Of a stretch of 64,000 nt of DNA, positions 1 through 8,538 are shown in pieces. The stretch's first letter is position 1. Each line of letters opens with the position of its first letter. The notes beneath the pieces are model-generated. The model was not told the DNA's origin and did not search any database. It worked only from the letters and a program-made list of their open reading frames with translations. Both the position numbers and the translations under genes were made by a program. This DNA comes from Cladorrhinum sp. PSN259. Taxonomy: Eukaryota; Ascomycota; Sordariomycetes; Sordariales; Podosporaceae. Location: positions 434,001 to 498,000 of the forward strand of contig MU867075.1 of NCBI GenBank assembly GCA_033725935.1, read 5' to 3'.

Positions 1-367
1 GTTGCTCAGACAGGCGTGTCATTCACGGCTGGTTATCTGGCAGGCATTCTTTGTGCCATTGTTTCTCACCCTGCCGATGTCATGGTCAGTAAGTTGAATG
101 CGTATCGCAAGCCAGGAGAGGGGTTCGGCACTGTGACGTCGAGAATCTACAGCGACATTGGATTCCGTGGGCTCTGGAATGGGCTTCCCCTGAGAATTGT
201 CATGATTGGTACCTTGACTGGCCTCCAGTGGATGATCTATGTGAGTAATTTCATGCCAAAATGTGACGGATGAACCTGTTATACTGACCCATGAGCAGGA
301 CTACTTCAAGATCTACATGGGCTTCCCGACCACCGGTGGCTCGGCCCCCGAGAAAAAGGACTCATGA
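1..367 (+). CDS. mitochondrial phosphate carrier, C-terminal part (window-truncated)
   Basis: This is the 3' end of a mitochondrial carrier that imports inorganic phosphate across the inner mitochondrial membrane. The frame is open from base 1, so the gene starts upstream of the window. Exons are 1..240 and 299..367. The 58-base intron starts GTGAGT and ends GAGCAG, and splicing joins IY to DYFKIYMG. The visible part holds the third carrier repeat: a transmembrane stretch ([20 protein letters not shown]) with the signature Pro-x-Asp, followed by the conserved [21 protein letters not shown] segment. The wording [13 protein letters not shown] matches the MIR1/PIC2 phosphate-carrier branch of the SLC25 family rather than ADP/ATP or citrate carriers. 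The protein ends with a short hydrophilic tail. The family call is firm; the choice between MIR1 and PIC2 is not made here. Confidence 0.9.
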
Positions 368-1325
368 ATTTCGAGATGATCATAGCCACGGTATAATGTT
401 GTTTCTTTTGTCGTCATCATGTACCTGTTTCTGTAGTCGTTAGTGTCACTTTTTTGTTACAAAAGGGGATTCTGGGGTCGTTTCGAGGGTTCGAGATGTA
501 AATCGGATTGCAACAACAAGATGAAGGCATCGTCGGATTTCCCGAAGAGTTTAAGCTAGCATATGTCTTGTTTGTGTTTCGTTTTATCATTTCATTCTCA
601 TGAGGTTAATGAAGGCAATACGCGTACAGGCTGATAAAATTGCAAGGCGGAGCCATGGAGGCAGTGTTGATGGGTGAAATTCCAATCCATGTTTGAGCTG
701 AACGTGCGGGGCGGCCCGTTTTGAAACCCCAGGGCTGCCTGCATCAGTGCTTGTTATGCACTGGACTCGACAAACGCGTGTTCTAGTGGGGTTTTAGAAG
801 GCTTAGCACCAATGCCTGCTGTATATTCTGTGACCAATGGCATCGCAAGAGACCGGTTGTGCAACTTTATGGCCGACCCCGCCACCATATGCCATCGTCA
901 TCAACAACCCTGTTTTCTGGCATCAACACGGAAGCCTCCAACGGAACGAACATTAAGCCACGGGACTCCAGCGGACGAAGCTTCAGACCCCGTTGTTTTC
1001 ACGACTTTATTATCATTGCCTATACCAAAAACCTATCCGCGTATAAACACGGCTCTCATTGGCCGACTGTCTCCGTTCGCACCTACTTGCAGTAGCTCCT
1101 TGACTTACCTGCGACCTTATCCATACCTGAAGATAGAAGAAAAAGAATCGAGTTCATTTCAAGAAAAGAATATCTGATAAACTCTCTCACACTTACCTTC
1201 TACCTGAAATTCCCATAAATCAACTCAAGATTGTCACTCACTGGTTATTTCTCATTCCTCACCCTTCCCAAACAGGAAGTTCACATCATACGTAATACCT
1301 ACGATACATACCACCTTTATTCAAC
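368..1325. other. intergenic region
   Basis: This 958-base gap carries the 3' end of the phosphate carrier gene and the promoter and 5' leader of the glucosyltransferase gene. The last 200 bases are pyrimidine-rich, as is usual for fungal leaders. The open frames in it (up to 121 codons) have no recognisable domain. I see no repeat or RNA gene. Confidence 0.6.
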
Positions 1326-4300
1326 ATGACCTTGACAGAGGGCAAAGATCCGCGCAGGACGAACGCCGTCCCCATCGCAGAAGAGCTCGACGTCAATGAT
1401 CAATCCGACCTCGACGTACCACCTCCTGCCTACGGCGACAGCCTTGACCAGCTTCAGCTCTCACAAGCAGGGTTTGCTGCCGATGCAGCCATCACGTCAA
1501 ATGGACGCATCAACATCAACATCTCCGAAAAGAACAGACGCCTTTCACAGTTACTTGCCCCCGCTATCAGTAATCAGTTGTCAGCATCACACTCACTCCC
1601 TTCCGGTCCTTTACCACCGCCATATATCCCACCCAGTCTAGGCGGCTTACCTGGCCAGACACCACCGCCCCGTTTGAATGTCGTCATACAAATTGTTGGC
1701 TCGAGAGGCGATGTTCAGCCCTTCATTGCACTCGGCCAAGTACTACGAGATACCTACGGCCACAGAGTGCGAGTAGCCACACATCCGACATTCAAGAAGT
1801 TCGTCCAAGAGAATGGACTCGAGTTCTTCGATATCGGAGGCGACCCAGCTGAGCTCATGGCATTCATGGTCAAGCATCCCGGCTTGATGCCTGGATTTGA
1901 TGCGATTAAAACCGGAGAGATCACTAGGAGACGACGGGGCATCGAGGATATGCTGAAAGGATGCTGGCGGAGTTGTATCGAGGCTGGTGATGGCAGCAAT
2001 CCTCCTGCAAAACCTTCCCGGCGCGGGGACGGAAGTGGCGGGTGGGACAGCTTCGTTCCGCCCGGTGAAGGAGAGAAGAACAGACCGTTCGTGGCGGATG
2101 CTATCATTGCCAACCCGCCGAGTTTTGCGCACATCCATATCGCAGAGAAGCTGGGCGTGCCGTTACATGTCATGTTTACAATGCCGTGGACACCGACAAG
2201 AGCTTTCCCACATCCGCTGGCTGATATTATCTCAACAAACGCGGACGATGTCATGACCAACTATGTGTCGTATGCGCTGGTTGAGATGATGACCTGGCAG
2301 GGATTGGGCGATGTCATCAACCGATTTCGGACTGATGTCCTTGATCTGGAGAGTATGAGCCTACTGTGGGCCCCTGGAATCTTGAGTCGGATGAGGATAC
2401 CGACGACGTATTGTTGGTCACCTGCTTTGATACCGAAGCCAGCGGATTGGGCGAATGAGATTACGATATCAGGATTCTTCTTTTTGAACCTGGAGTCGTC
2501 TTATACCCCTGATCCAGAGCTTGCTGCTTTCCTGGCTGCGGGACCACCCCCCGTTTATATCGGATTTGGGTCGATTGTGGTTGACGATCCGGACGCTCTG
2601 ACGAGAACCATTTTTGACGCCGTGGCTGCTACTGGTGTGAGAGCATTGGTGTCGAAGGGTTGGGGCGGTATTGGTGGTGACTCGCTACGGGTTCCTCAAA
2701 ACGTTTTCATGTTGGGAAACTGCCCTCACGACTGGCTCTTCAAGCGGGTCTCGGCCGTTGTTCACCATGGAGGTGCTGGAACCACAGCTGCTGGCATCAA
2801 GGCAGGAAAGCCGACTGTCGTCGTCCCGTTCTTTGGGGACCAGATCTTCTGGGGTACCATGATAACCCGAGCCGGAGCTGGTCCGGCCCCTATTCCTCAC
2901 AAGACGCTCAATGCTGCTAACCTGGCTGCTGCTATTGAAGAGTGTCTGAGGCCAGAGACACAGGCGAGAGCTCGAGAGCTGGGACAAAAAATTCGGGAGG
3001 AACAGGGCGCCGACGTTGGAGGCAAGGCTTTTCATCAGTTTATAAACATCGACAAGATGAGATGTTCACTTGCCCCCAGCCGTGTCGCTGTCTGGCGGAT
3101 AAGGAGATCACAAGTCAGACTGAGCGCATTGGCAGCCGCAGTGTTAGTCAAGCAAGGATGGCTGAAGTATTCGGATCTCAAACTCTATCGCTCGATCGAG
3201 CACAATACCGAAGAACAACCGTGGGATCCCATCTCGGCCGCTACAGCTGCCCTCGTTGGAGATATCGGTGCTCTCGGCCTGGCAGTGGCAGATTTCCCTC
3301 GAGAAATATTCAAAGGGACCACCAAGGGGAAAAAATCGAAATCCAACACAAACAATCAGGATGGATCATCTGCTGCGGCAACACCCACCGGTTTACTCAC
3401 TCCGGAACCCAACAATCACCGTCCTGGATCCTCTCGCTCTCGCTCCCCAACGACTAGTAGTATCAGCTCTCTCTCAAGAACACTCACCAACAGCACGGTA
3501 GATGCACCCGTCACGCAACCATCTCAATCACCCTCCAGCCATGCGCCCTCCAACCCCACAAATAAAGACGAACCTTCCGCCAACAACTCCAACCCAATCA
3601 CCCTGGACATGGCCCTCGGCGCCGGCAGAGGAGCAATGCGAATCCTAGGCACGTCCGCCAAGATCCACACAAACTTCTGTCTCGGTCTCGCCCGCGGGTT
3701 TCGAAACGCTCCAAAACTGTACAACGACGATACCGTCCGCCCTCAAAACGAGAAAGTCACATCTCTGTCATCGGGCCTGAAACTAGCCGGCAAGGAGTTT
3801 GGTCAAGGCTTTTACGACGGCGTAGCAGGACTCGTCACGCAACCAATGCGCGGAGCAACAAAAGAAGGTGGTGTAGGCTTCATTAAAGGGTTTGGAAAAG
3901 GAATCGGAGGACTGGTGCTCAAACCCGCAGCAGGGGTCTGGGCTTTGCCTGCTTACACTTTTGCAGGTGTTCAGGCAGAGGTTAGGAGTAAGGTCTTTGG
4001 TATTGGGAGGGAGGTAGCGGAGTACATTATTGCTAGCAGAGTTAAAGAAGGGGAAGCTGAGGAAGGAAAAGCAAATGAAGAGGAAAAGATGGACTTGATT
4101 CGACGGTGGAATATTTTGGTCGAGGGAGGTGATGGCAAAGAGCTGAAAGGGTTTCGGGGGTGGAAGAACAAGGAGAAAAGGGAGGCAGAGGTGCATAAAT
4201 TGCAGAAGCACAAGAGCAAGGAAGAGGGGCGCGAGAAGCCGGTGGTGGTTGGGCCGTCGAGGAGTGGCACTTCGTCGCCGAGTGAATCGGGAGCGGAGAA

Positions 4301-5165
4301 TAATGACCCCGATGCTGCGGCGCTCGAGGTGGCTATTCGGGAATCGGTTATGCGGACTTCAAAGGGGGACCCGGAGGAGGATGCGCAGATTGAAGCTGCG
4401 ATGAGGGCGAGTGTCAAGGAAATGAGGAGAGTGGCTGTGGCTGATCAGCTACTGCAGCAACAACAGCGCGCAGTTAATGAGTGGCCTAAGGATGTTAAGC
4501 AGCCTATCAACATGGTTGACAAAGGAGATGAAAGATTGAAAGAGTTGGCCAATATTACGGACGAGGAGTACCAAGTTCTCATTGAGGAAGCGGTTAGGAG
4601 GAGTTTGCTTGAGCAACAGCAACGGATGTTCTGCCATGAGCAACAACAACAACACCAACAACACCAAGGTATTGACAATCAAGTGTTTGTAGATGAAAAA
4701 GCGGCATTGAAGAAGAGTGGTAATGCCGGCGCAGTTGGGAAAGGTCGACCTTCTTCTTCTTTGCCTGCCTACGAATTAGAGGGAGACTCATTACCTGCCT
4801 ATTCGGTTATGGCTCCTCCTTCTCAACCTCCTGCTCTGCCTCCTCGATCTCCTCCTCGGACACAGGAGGATGGCGATGAGGAAGAACAGCTCCGCCGAGC
4901 GATTGAGGAGTCGGAGCGAGACCATCGTAGTCGATCACAGCAACAAACGGAGGAGGAGATTGTTATGAGTTATGTCATGCGGCAGAGTCTAGCCGAAGAG
5001 GAGTTTCGGAGGCAGCAACAACAGGCAAAGGGAAAGGGTTTGGATCAAAGCGAATATGAGGATGGGGAACTAAAGAGGGCGATAGAGATGAGTTTGAAGG
5101 CTGCTGCCGGCGTTCGAAATTCTAAGGACGTGGGTGGACCAAGTGGTACCGGTGGCTCAAGTTAG
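1326..5165 (+). CDS. sterol glucosyltransferase-like protein with PPxY and UIM motifs
   Basis: A 1279-residue single-exon protein of the family that transfers glucose from a UDP-sugar to sterols or similar lipids. The glycosyltransferase family 28 N-domain begins near residue 120 with the conserved GSRGDVQPF loop. The C-domain carries the nucleotide-binding HHGGAGTT motif near 479-486, followed by PTVVVPFFGDQ. It lacks the GRAM-PH-GRAM front end of ATG26, so it is the shorter fungal paralogue. Extra parts are visible. PPxY motifs lie at about 33-36 and 97-100. A Gly-rich amphipathic stretch at about 814-900 (FYDGVAGLVTQPMRGA, GFIKGFGKGIGGLVLKP) resembles the C-terminal region of VPS13/ATG2 proteins. 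Five good and one weak ubiquitin-interacting motif lie between about 1000 and 1260, for example LEVAIRESV, IEEAVRRSL and LKRAIEMSL, each preceded by acids. Two LPAY motifs lie near 1146 and 1156. The first ATG of the long frame follows a pyrimidine-rich leader. The stop lies only 83 bases from the stop of the convergent SnoaL gene. The substrate is inferred from family only. Confidence 0.88.
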   Translation: MTLTEGKDPRRTNAVPIAEELDVNDQSDLDVPPPAYGDSLDQLQLSQAGFAADAAITSNGRININISEKNRRLSQLLAPAISNQLSASHSLPSGPLPPPYIPPSLGGLPGQTPPPRLNVVIQIVGSRGDVQPFIALGQVLRDTYGHRVRVATHPTFKKFVQENGLEFFDIGGDPAELMAFMVKHPGLMPGFDAIKTGEITRRRRGIEDMLKGCWRSCIEAGDGSNPPAKPSRRGDGSGGWDSFVPPGEGEKNRPFVADAIIANPPSFAHIHIAEKLGVPLHVMFTMPWTPTRAFPHPLADIISTNADDVMTNYVSYALVEMMTWQGLGDVINRFRTDVLDLESMSLLWAPGILSRMRIPTTYCWSPALIPKPADWANEITISGFFFLNLESSYTPDPELAAFLAAGPPPVYIGFGSIVVDDPDALTRTIFDAVAATGVRALVSKGWGGIGGDSLRVPQNVFMLGNCPHDWLFKRVSAVVHHGGAGTTAAGIKAGKPTVVVPFFGDQIFWGTMITRAGAGPAPIPHKTLNAANLAAAIEECLRPETQARARELGQKIREEQGADVGGKAFHQFINIDKMRCSLAPSRVAVWRIRRSQVRLSALAAAVLVKQGWLKYSDLKLYRSIEHNTEEQPWDPISAATAALVGDIGALGLAVADFPREIFKGTTKGKKSKSNTNNQDGSSAAATPTGLLTPEPNNHRPGSSRSRSPTTSSISSLSRTLTNSTVDAPVTQPSQSPSSHAPSNPTNKDEPSANNSNPITLDMALGAGRGAMRILGTSAKIHTNFCLGLARGFRNAPKLYNDDTVRPQNEKVTSLSSGLKLAGKEFGQGFYDGVAGLVTQPMRGATKEGGVGFIKGFGKGIGGLVLKPAAGVWALPAYTFAGVQAEVRSKVFGIGREVAEYIIASRVKEGEAEEGKANEEEKMDLIRRWNILVEGGDGKELKGFRGWKNKEKREAEVHKLQKHKSKEEGREKPVVVGPSRSGTSSPSESGAENNDPDAAALEVAIRESVMRTSKGDPEEDAQIEAAMRASVKEMRRVAVADQLLQQQQRAVNEWPKDVKQPINMVDKGDERLKELANITDEEYQVLIEEAVRRSLLEQQQRMFCHEQQQQHQQHQGIDNQVFVDEKAALKKSGNAGAVGKGRPSSSLPAYELEGDSLPAYSVMAPPSQPPALPPRSPPRTQEDGDEEEQLRRAIEESERDHRSRSQQQTEEEIVMSYVMRQSLAEEEFRRQQQQAKGKGLDQSEYEDGELKRAIEMSLKAAAGVRNSKDVGGPSGTGGSS

Positions 5166-5248
5166 GAAGGAGGCAATCCTAGCGTCTTTGTGATTTTCCG
5201 AGTTACTGCTAGACTGAATATTGTATAATAGACACACTCTCGCTCTAT

Positions 5249-5904
5249 TCATTGAATATGCTTTTGAGCGTGCTGCAGGACTGCAGTATCTCCCCTTTCC
5301 CAAGACTTGATGACTTTGTATTTTGAGATTCTCCAGGGGTTAATGGATTGCGCTGCTAACTCGGGGTCGTGTGTGAGTTCAGCTTCTAGAATACCCTTTG
5401 AATGCCGGTCAGCGAGCAGGTTCAGTAGAATCCTGCTGAAAAGAGGCAACTTACTCCGTTTTGAGAGAGTGCAGTGGTGCCATCTGCCGAAGGGTGACCG
5501 ACCATGCTGCCGTTTGCTTGAGCGCGGATGGTGACGGTTGACGGGCGTTTGGGTAGGGGAGGAAAGGGGAGGCTGGTGACTATGCCGCTGTTTTCAGAGG
5601 GTTAGTCTTTCTGCGTGACCAAGAGAGTGGAAAGCTGGGAAAGCAGAGCCTACGTAGTAACATGCTGGGTTGCAGAGAAGCCTTCAAAGATCTTGGCTAT
5701 TCTCTCAATCCATTCCAGGCGGGCAATGGTGAACGGCTCACCTCCAAGAATGGAGGTGTAGTCTATGAGGATCTCGGGAGCGTAGACTTCATTGAGGAGA
5801 CCGGCAAGGTTACGTAGGTCATAGTAGAGAGGAACCTTGAGGATGGTGTCGCATATATTGGCCCTGTCTAGGAGGTAATCACCGAGCTCATATGAACCAG
5901 CCAT
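5249..5904 (-). CDS. SnoaL-like domain protein
   Basis: Minus-strand gene with exons 5904..5654, 5587..5455 and 5395..5249; the joined frame gives 176 residues. Intron 1 uses GTAGGC and ends AACAG after a CTAAC branch site. Intron 2 uses GTAAGT and ends AAAG. The protein is a single SnoaL-like (NTF2-like fold) domain. Key pieces are LLDRANICDTILKVPLYYD, the LIDYTSILGGEPFTI stretch, the FEGFSATQHVT strand with its His, and NPWRISKYKV at the end. Such domains act as small dehydratases, isomerases or cyclases, often in secondary metabolism, but the substrate cannot be read from sequence. An upstream in-frame ATG at 5970 would add 22 basic residues; I prefer 5904 because the family normally starts just before this domain. 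Its 5' end faces the NmrA/EasG-like reductase across about 580 bases, so both may share a promoter region. Confidence 0.8.
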
Positions 5905-6481
5905 TTTCTTGGTCGGTTTGCGCTTGGGTTTGCCGAGGCTTGCTTTGCCGATTTGTATGAGGAACCTCAAGAACAGTTCCTGTCAGATTGAAGATGCTTC
6001 CAAGGAGGGCCGACGCCACCATCTTATAGGTCTTTTTTGTATTTATAATAAAGAAGTGATGACCGAGTATTATCTCCGTTGCGCCATCTTCGCAACCATG
6101 TCTGCGGGCACTTGCAATACCAACAAAGTCATGGTCGTTGTTACCCTCTCGGACTTAAGGTATGTAACTCTGTTGGCAATAATCTAGATGGTTCCAATAA
6201 CCATTTTATGTTTAATGTTAGTGTCCCAATTGGGAAGCTTCCATCAGAACAGGAGTTCCTGATTGGTTAACAAAGAAAACGGCTAGATCTGCAGGTGCAA
6301 TCCTACCGGACGCTCACTCCATGATTTCATCATGGCGTTCATCTGACCCAAGCATTCAAACGGTCCCCATTTTATCATCCAATTTTTGTTATGATTATAA
6401 ATTCTTCTTGAAATCGCACACAGGTATTCTCAACTGCTGACTCTATCCCTATTCACCATACACACATCAACCATCATCACA
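5905..6481. promoter_or_regulatory. divergent promoter region (SnoaL-like / NmrA-like)
   Basis: A space of about 577 bases separates the start codons of two divergently transcribed genes. The right end is a pyrimidine-rich leader with many CAT/ACA steps before the reductase ATG. I could not identify a specific binding site. A shared regulator is an inference from the head-to-head layout. Confidence 0.4.
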
Positions 6482-7390
6482 ATGTCCTCTACTTCCTCTT
6501 CTTCATCAACCCCCATCCTCGTGTTAGGCGGCACGGGCACCGTCGGCTCCCGCATAGCCTCTCAACTTTCTTCTCAAGGCTTCACCCCCCTCGTCGCATC
6601 ACGAAACAACAAAAAGAACTCGCAATCCTCAAATCACACACACGTAAATTTCGACTGGAATGACCCCGAAACCTGGTCCAACCCATTTTCGTCTCCTCAA
6701 AACTCACCCCCAAAAAGCATCTACCTCATTGCCCCTCCGTCCCTAGACGGCGACAAACCAATGATAGAGTTCATCGACCTCGCACGCTCCAAATACGGCG
6801 CCCGCCGCTTCGTTCTTCAGTCTGCGTCAAGCATCGAGCCAGGCGGTCCCGTAATGGGCAAAGTCCACGCCTACCTGCGAGAACTGGGCCAGCGCGGGGA
6901 GGTAGACTGGGCGGTCCTCAGACCGACCTGGTTCCAACAAAACTTCGGAGAACAACATAACCACACCAAATCCATCAAGGAAGAAAGCAAGGTCTACTCA
7001 GCCACAAGCGACGGCAAGATCCCCTGGGTGTCGGCCGACGATATTGCCGCCGTGGCCGTGAGGGCTTTGACGAGTGACGATGCGCCGAACACGGAGTACT
7101 TGGTCCTGGGCCCGGAGCTGCTGAGTTACAAAGAGATTGCGAGCATCTTAAGCGAGGTTCTGGGGAGACAGATCGTTCACGTTGACATGAGTGCGACGGA
7201 GCTGCAGAACAGACATAGGGAATTCGGGATGCCTGAGGAGTACGCGAGGATGATGAGCGCCATGGATACTTCGATCAAGTTTGGAGCCGAGAATCGGACA
7301 AATGATGTGATTTTTAGCGTTACGGGTGTTGCGCCGAGGAAGTTTCGGGAGTATGCATTGTCTGTAAAGGATGTGTGGGTTGGAGCGTAG
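6482..7390 (+). CDS. NmrA/EasG-like NAD(P)-dependent reductase
   Basis: A 302-residue single-exon protein of the atypical short-chain dehydrogenase family (NmrA-like). The N-terminal Rossmann motif GGTGTVG lies at residues 16-22 after a Ser-rich start. The overall pattern resembles the agroclavine/festuclavine dehydrogenase (EasG, FgaFS) branch: SIYLIAPPSLD, RFVLQSASSIEPGGP, VLRPTWFQQNF, GKIPWVSADDIAAVAVRAL and LGPELLSYKEIASILSEVLGR. These enzymes reduce imines or act as NAD(P)-binding sensors, and most fungal members with this signature are uncharacterised. No ergot-alkaloid genes are nearby, so I do not infer ergot biosynthesis. The protein is cytosolic by appearance, with no signal peptide or membrane segment. 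It is divergently paired with a SnoaL-like gene, which suggests a two-gene metabolic unit. Confidence 0.85.
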   Translation: MSSTSSSSSTPILVLGGTGTVGSRIASQLSSQGFTPLVASRNNKKNSQSSNHTHVNFDWNDPETWSNPFSSPQNSPPKSIYLIAPPSLDGDKPMIEFIDLARSKYGARRFVLQSASSIEPGGPVMGKVHAYLRELGQRGEVDWAVLRPTWFQQNFGEQHNHTKSIKEESKVYSATSDGKIPWVSADDIAAVAVRALTSDDAPNTEYLVLGPELLSYKEIASILSEVLGRQIVHVDMSATELQNRHREFGMPEEYARMMSAMDTSIKFGAENRTNDVIFSVTGVAPRKFREYALSVKDVWVGA

Positions 7391-8538
7391 GAAGCTACTT
7401 GTTTTGAGGGGAGTGTACTGTACGTAGTTTAGTGGCTTCTGTAAAGACTAAAATAAAACTATCTTGTCTCATCTTTCCGGAAAAGAAATCCTTCTCTCTT
7501 TGCTTGCAGAGCTCGCTGGGAATTTGTGTAAGTGGTATACGCCTTGAACACAGACAACCCTAACCCATCTTCCTGTTTGTTGATTGCTTGCCGAGAATTA
7601 GCAGGCATGCCGGACGTGTTTCCAGTGGAACTGTTGACGAAAACGGAAATATCCATCTCATCTCGTCCACGTATAAGTCGGGCATCCACAGCACAATAAT
7701 CATTTGGTTCCATGATCACTAAGCACAACCACAGATTCAACGGCTTTAAAGACATCACTAGAACTGCCTAGAACTGCCTAGAATAACAAAACTATGAGAA
7801 AAGTTTTTTTTTGCTCGTGGATTCCGTAATGCGTATTCAGAGAGAAATCGTTTTCTTAACTCCGGAAGGATCTTGACTTGTCTAGTGTAAAAACCCTTTT
7901 CCTCTTTGGGAATTCGATCAAGTCTTGGCGCATCGGCCACTTGCCCTGTGCATTTTTTTGCTCCACACGAATGATCCTTCTCATTTTCTTGTTTGGCTGC
8001 GCTAGTCTGAGAAACTTGTTCATTTAACACGCGGAAATCATTTTACAGACCAAGTCACCAAATGCTAATAATTATTCAGGGGTAGAAAGAAATGACATCA
8101 TTTTCTTTGGAGACATTTTGCAAATGTTTATTTTTAAATTTCCAAAACCGACACACACAAAAAAAACGAAGGCATCGCGACATTTCTGAGTGATTGTTAT
8201 TGGTGTTCTTCAGCGTTATACCGTAAAGGATAGTCACAAACAAACCGTCGATCTCATTGAGACACAGTTACGTACGCACATCAAGCGCCACCTTCATCAT
8301 CATAACCAAGCTGAGCCAAGAAAAAAAAAACCTAACTAAAAAACTAGCCTCTCGTGCATCATCATTCAGTATCTTAACCGACTAAATAAACAAAACCCAA
8401 AACCGTTTCATTCAGCAGCAATTCTTCTCTTCCTTCATACTCTTCGACGGACTCTTCTTACAAAAATCCTCCGAAGATAAAGAAGCCAGCATCATATTAC
8501 TCAACATCTAAAATAGCTTACTTGATATTCCTAGAATC
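7391..8538. other. intergenic region
   Basis: An AT-rich spacer of about 1.15 kb between the reductase and the PAF-acetylhydrolase-like gene. A short tandem of the unit CTAGAACTGC lies at about 7757-7785. The last 200 bases are a CT/CA-rich leader. The minus-strand open frames of 90-99 codons show no family resemblance and contain simple sequence, so I do not call them genes. Confidence 0.5.
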
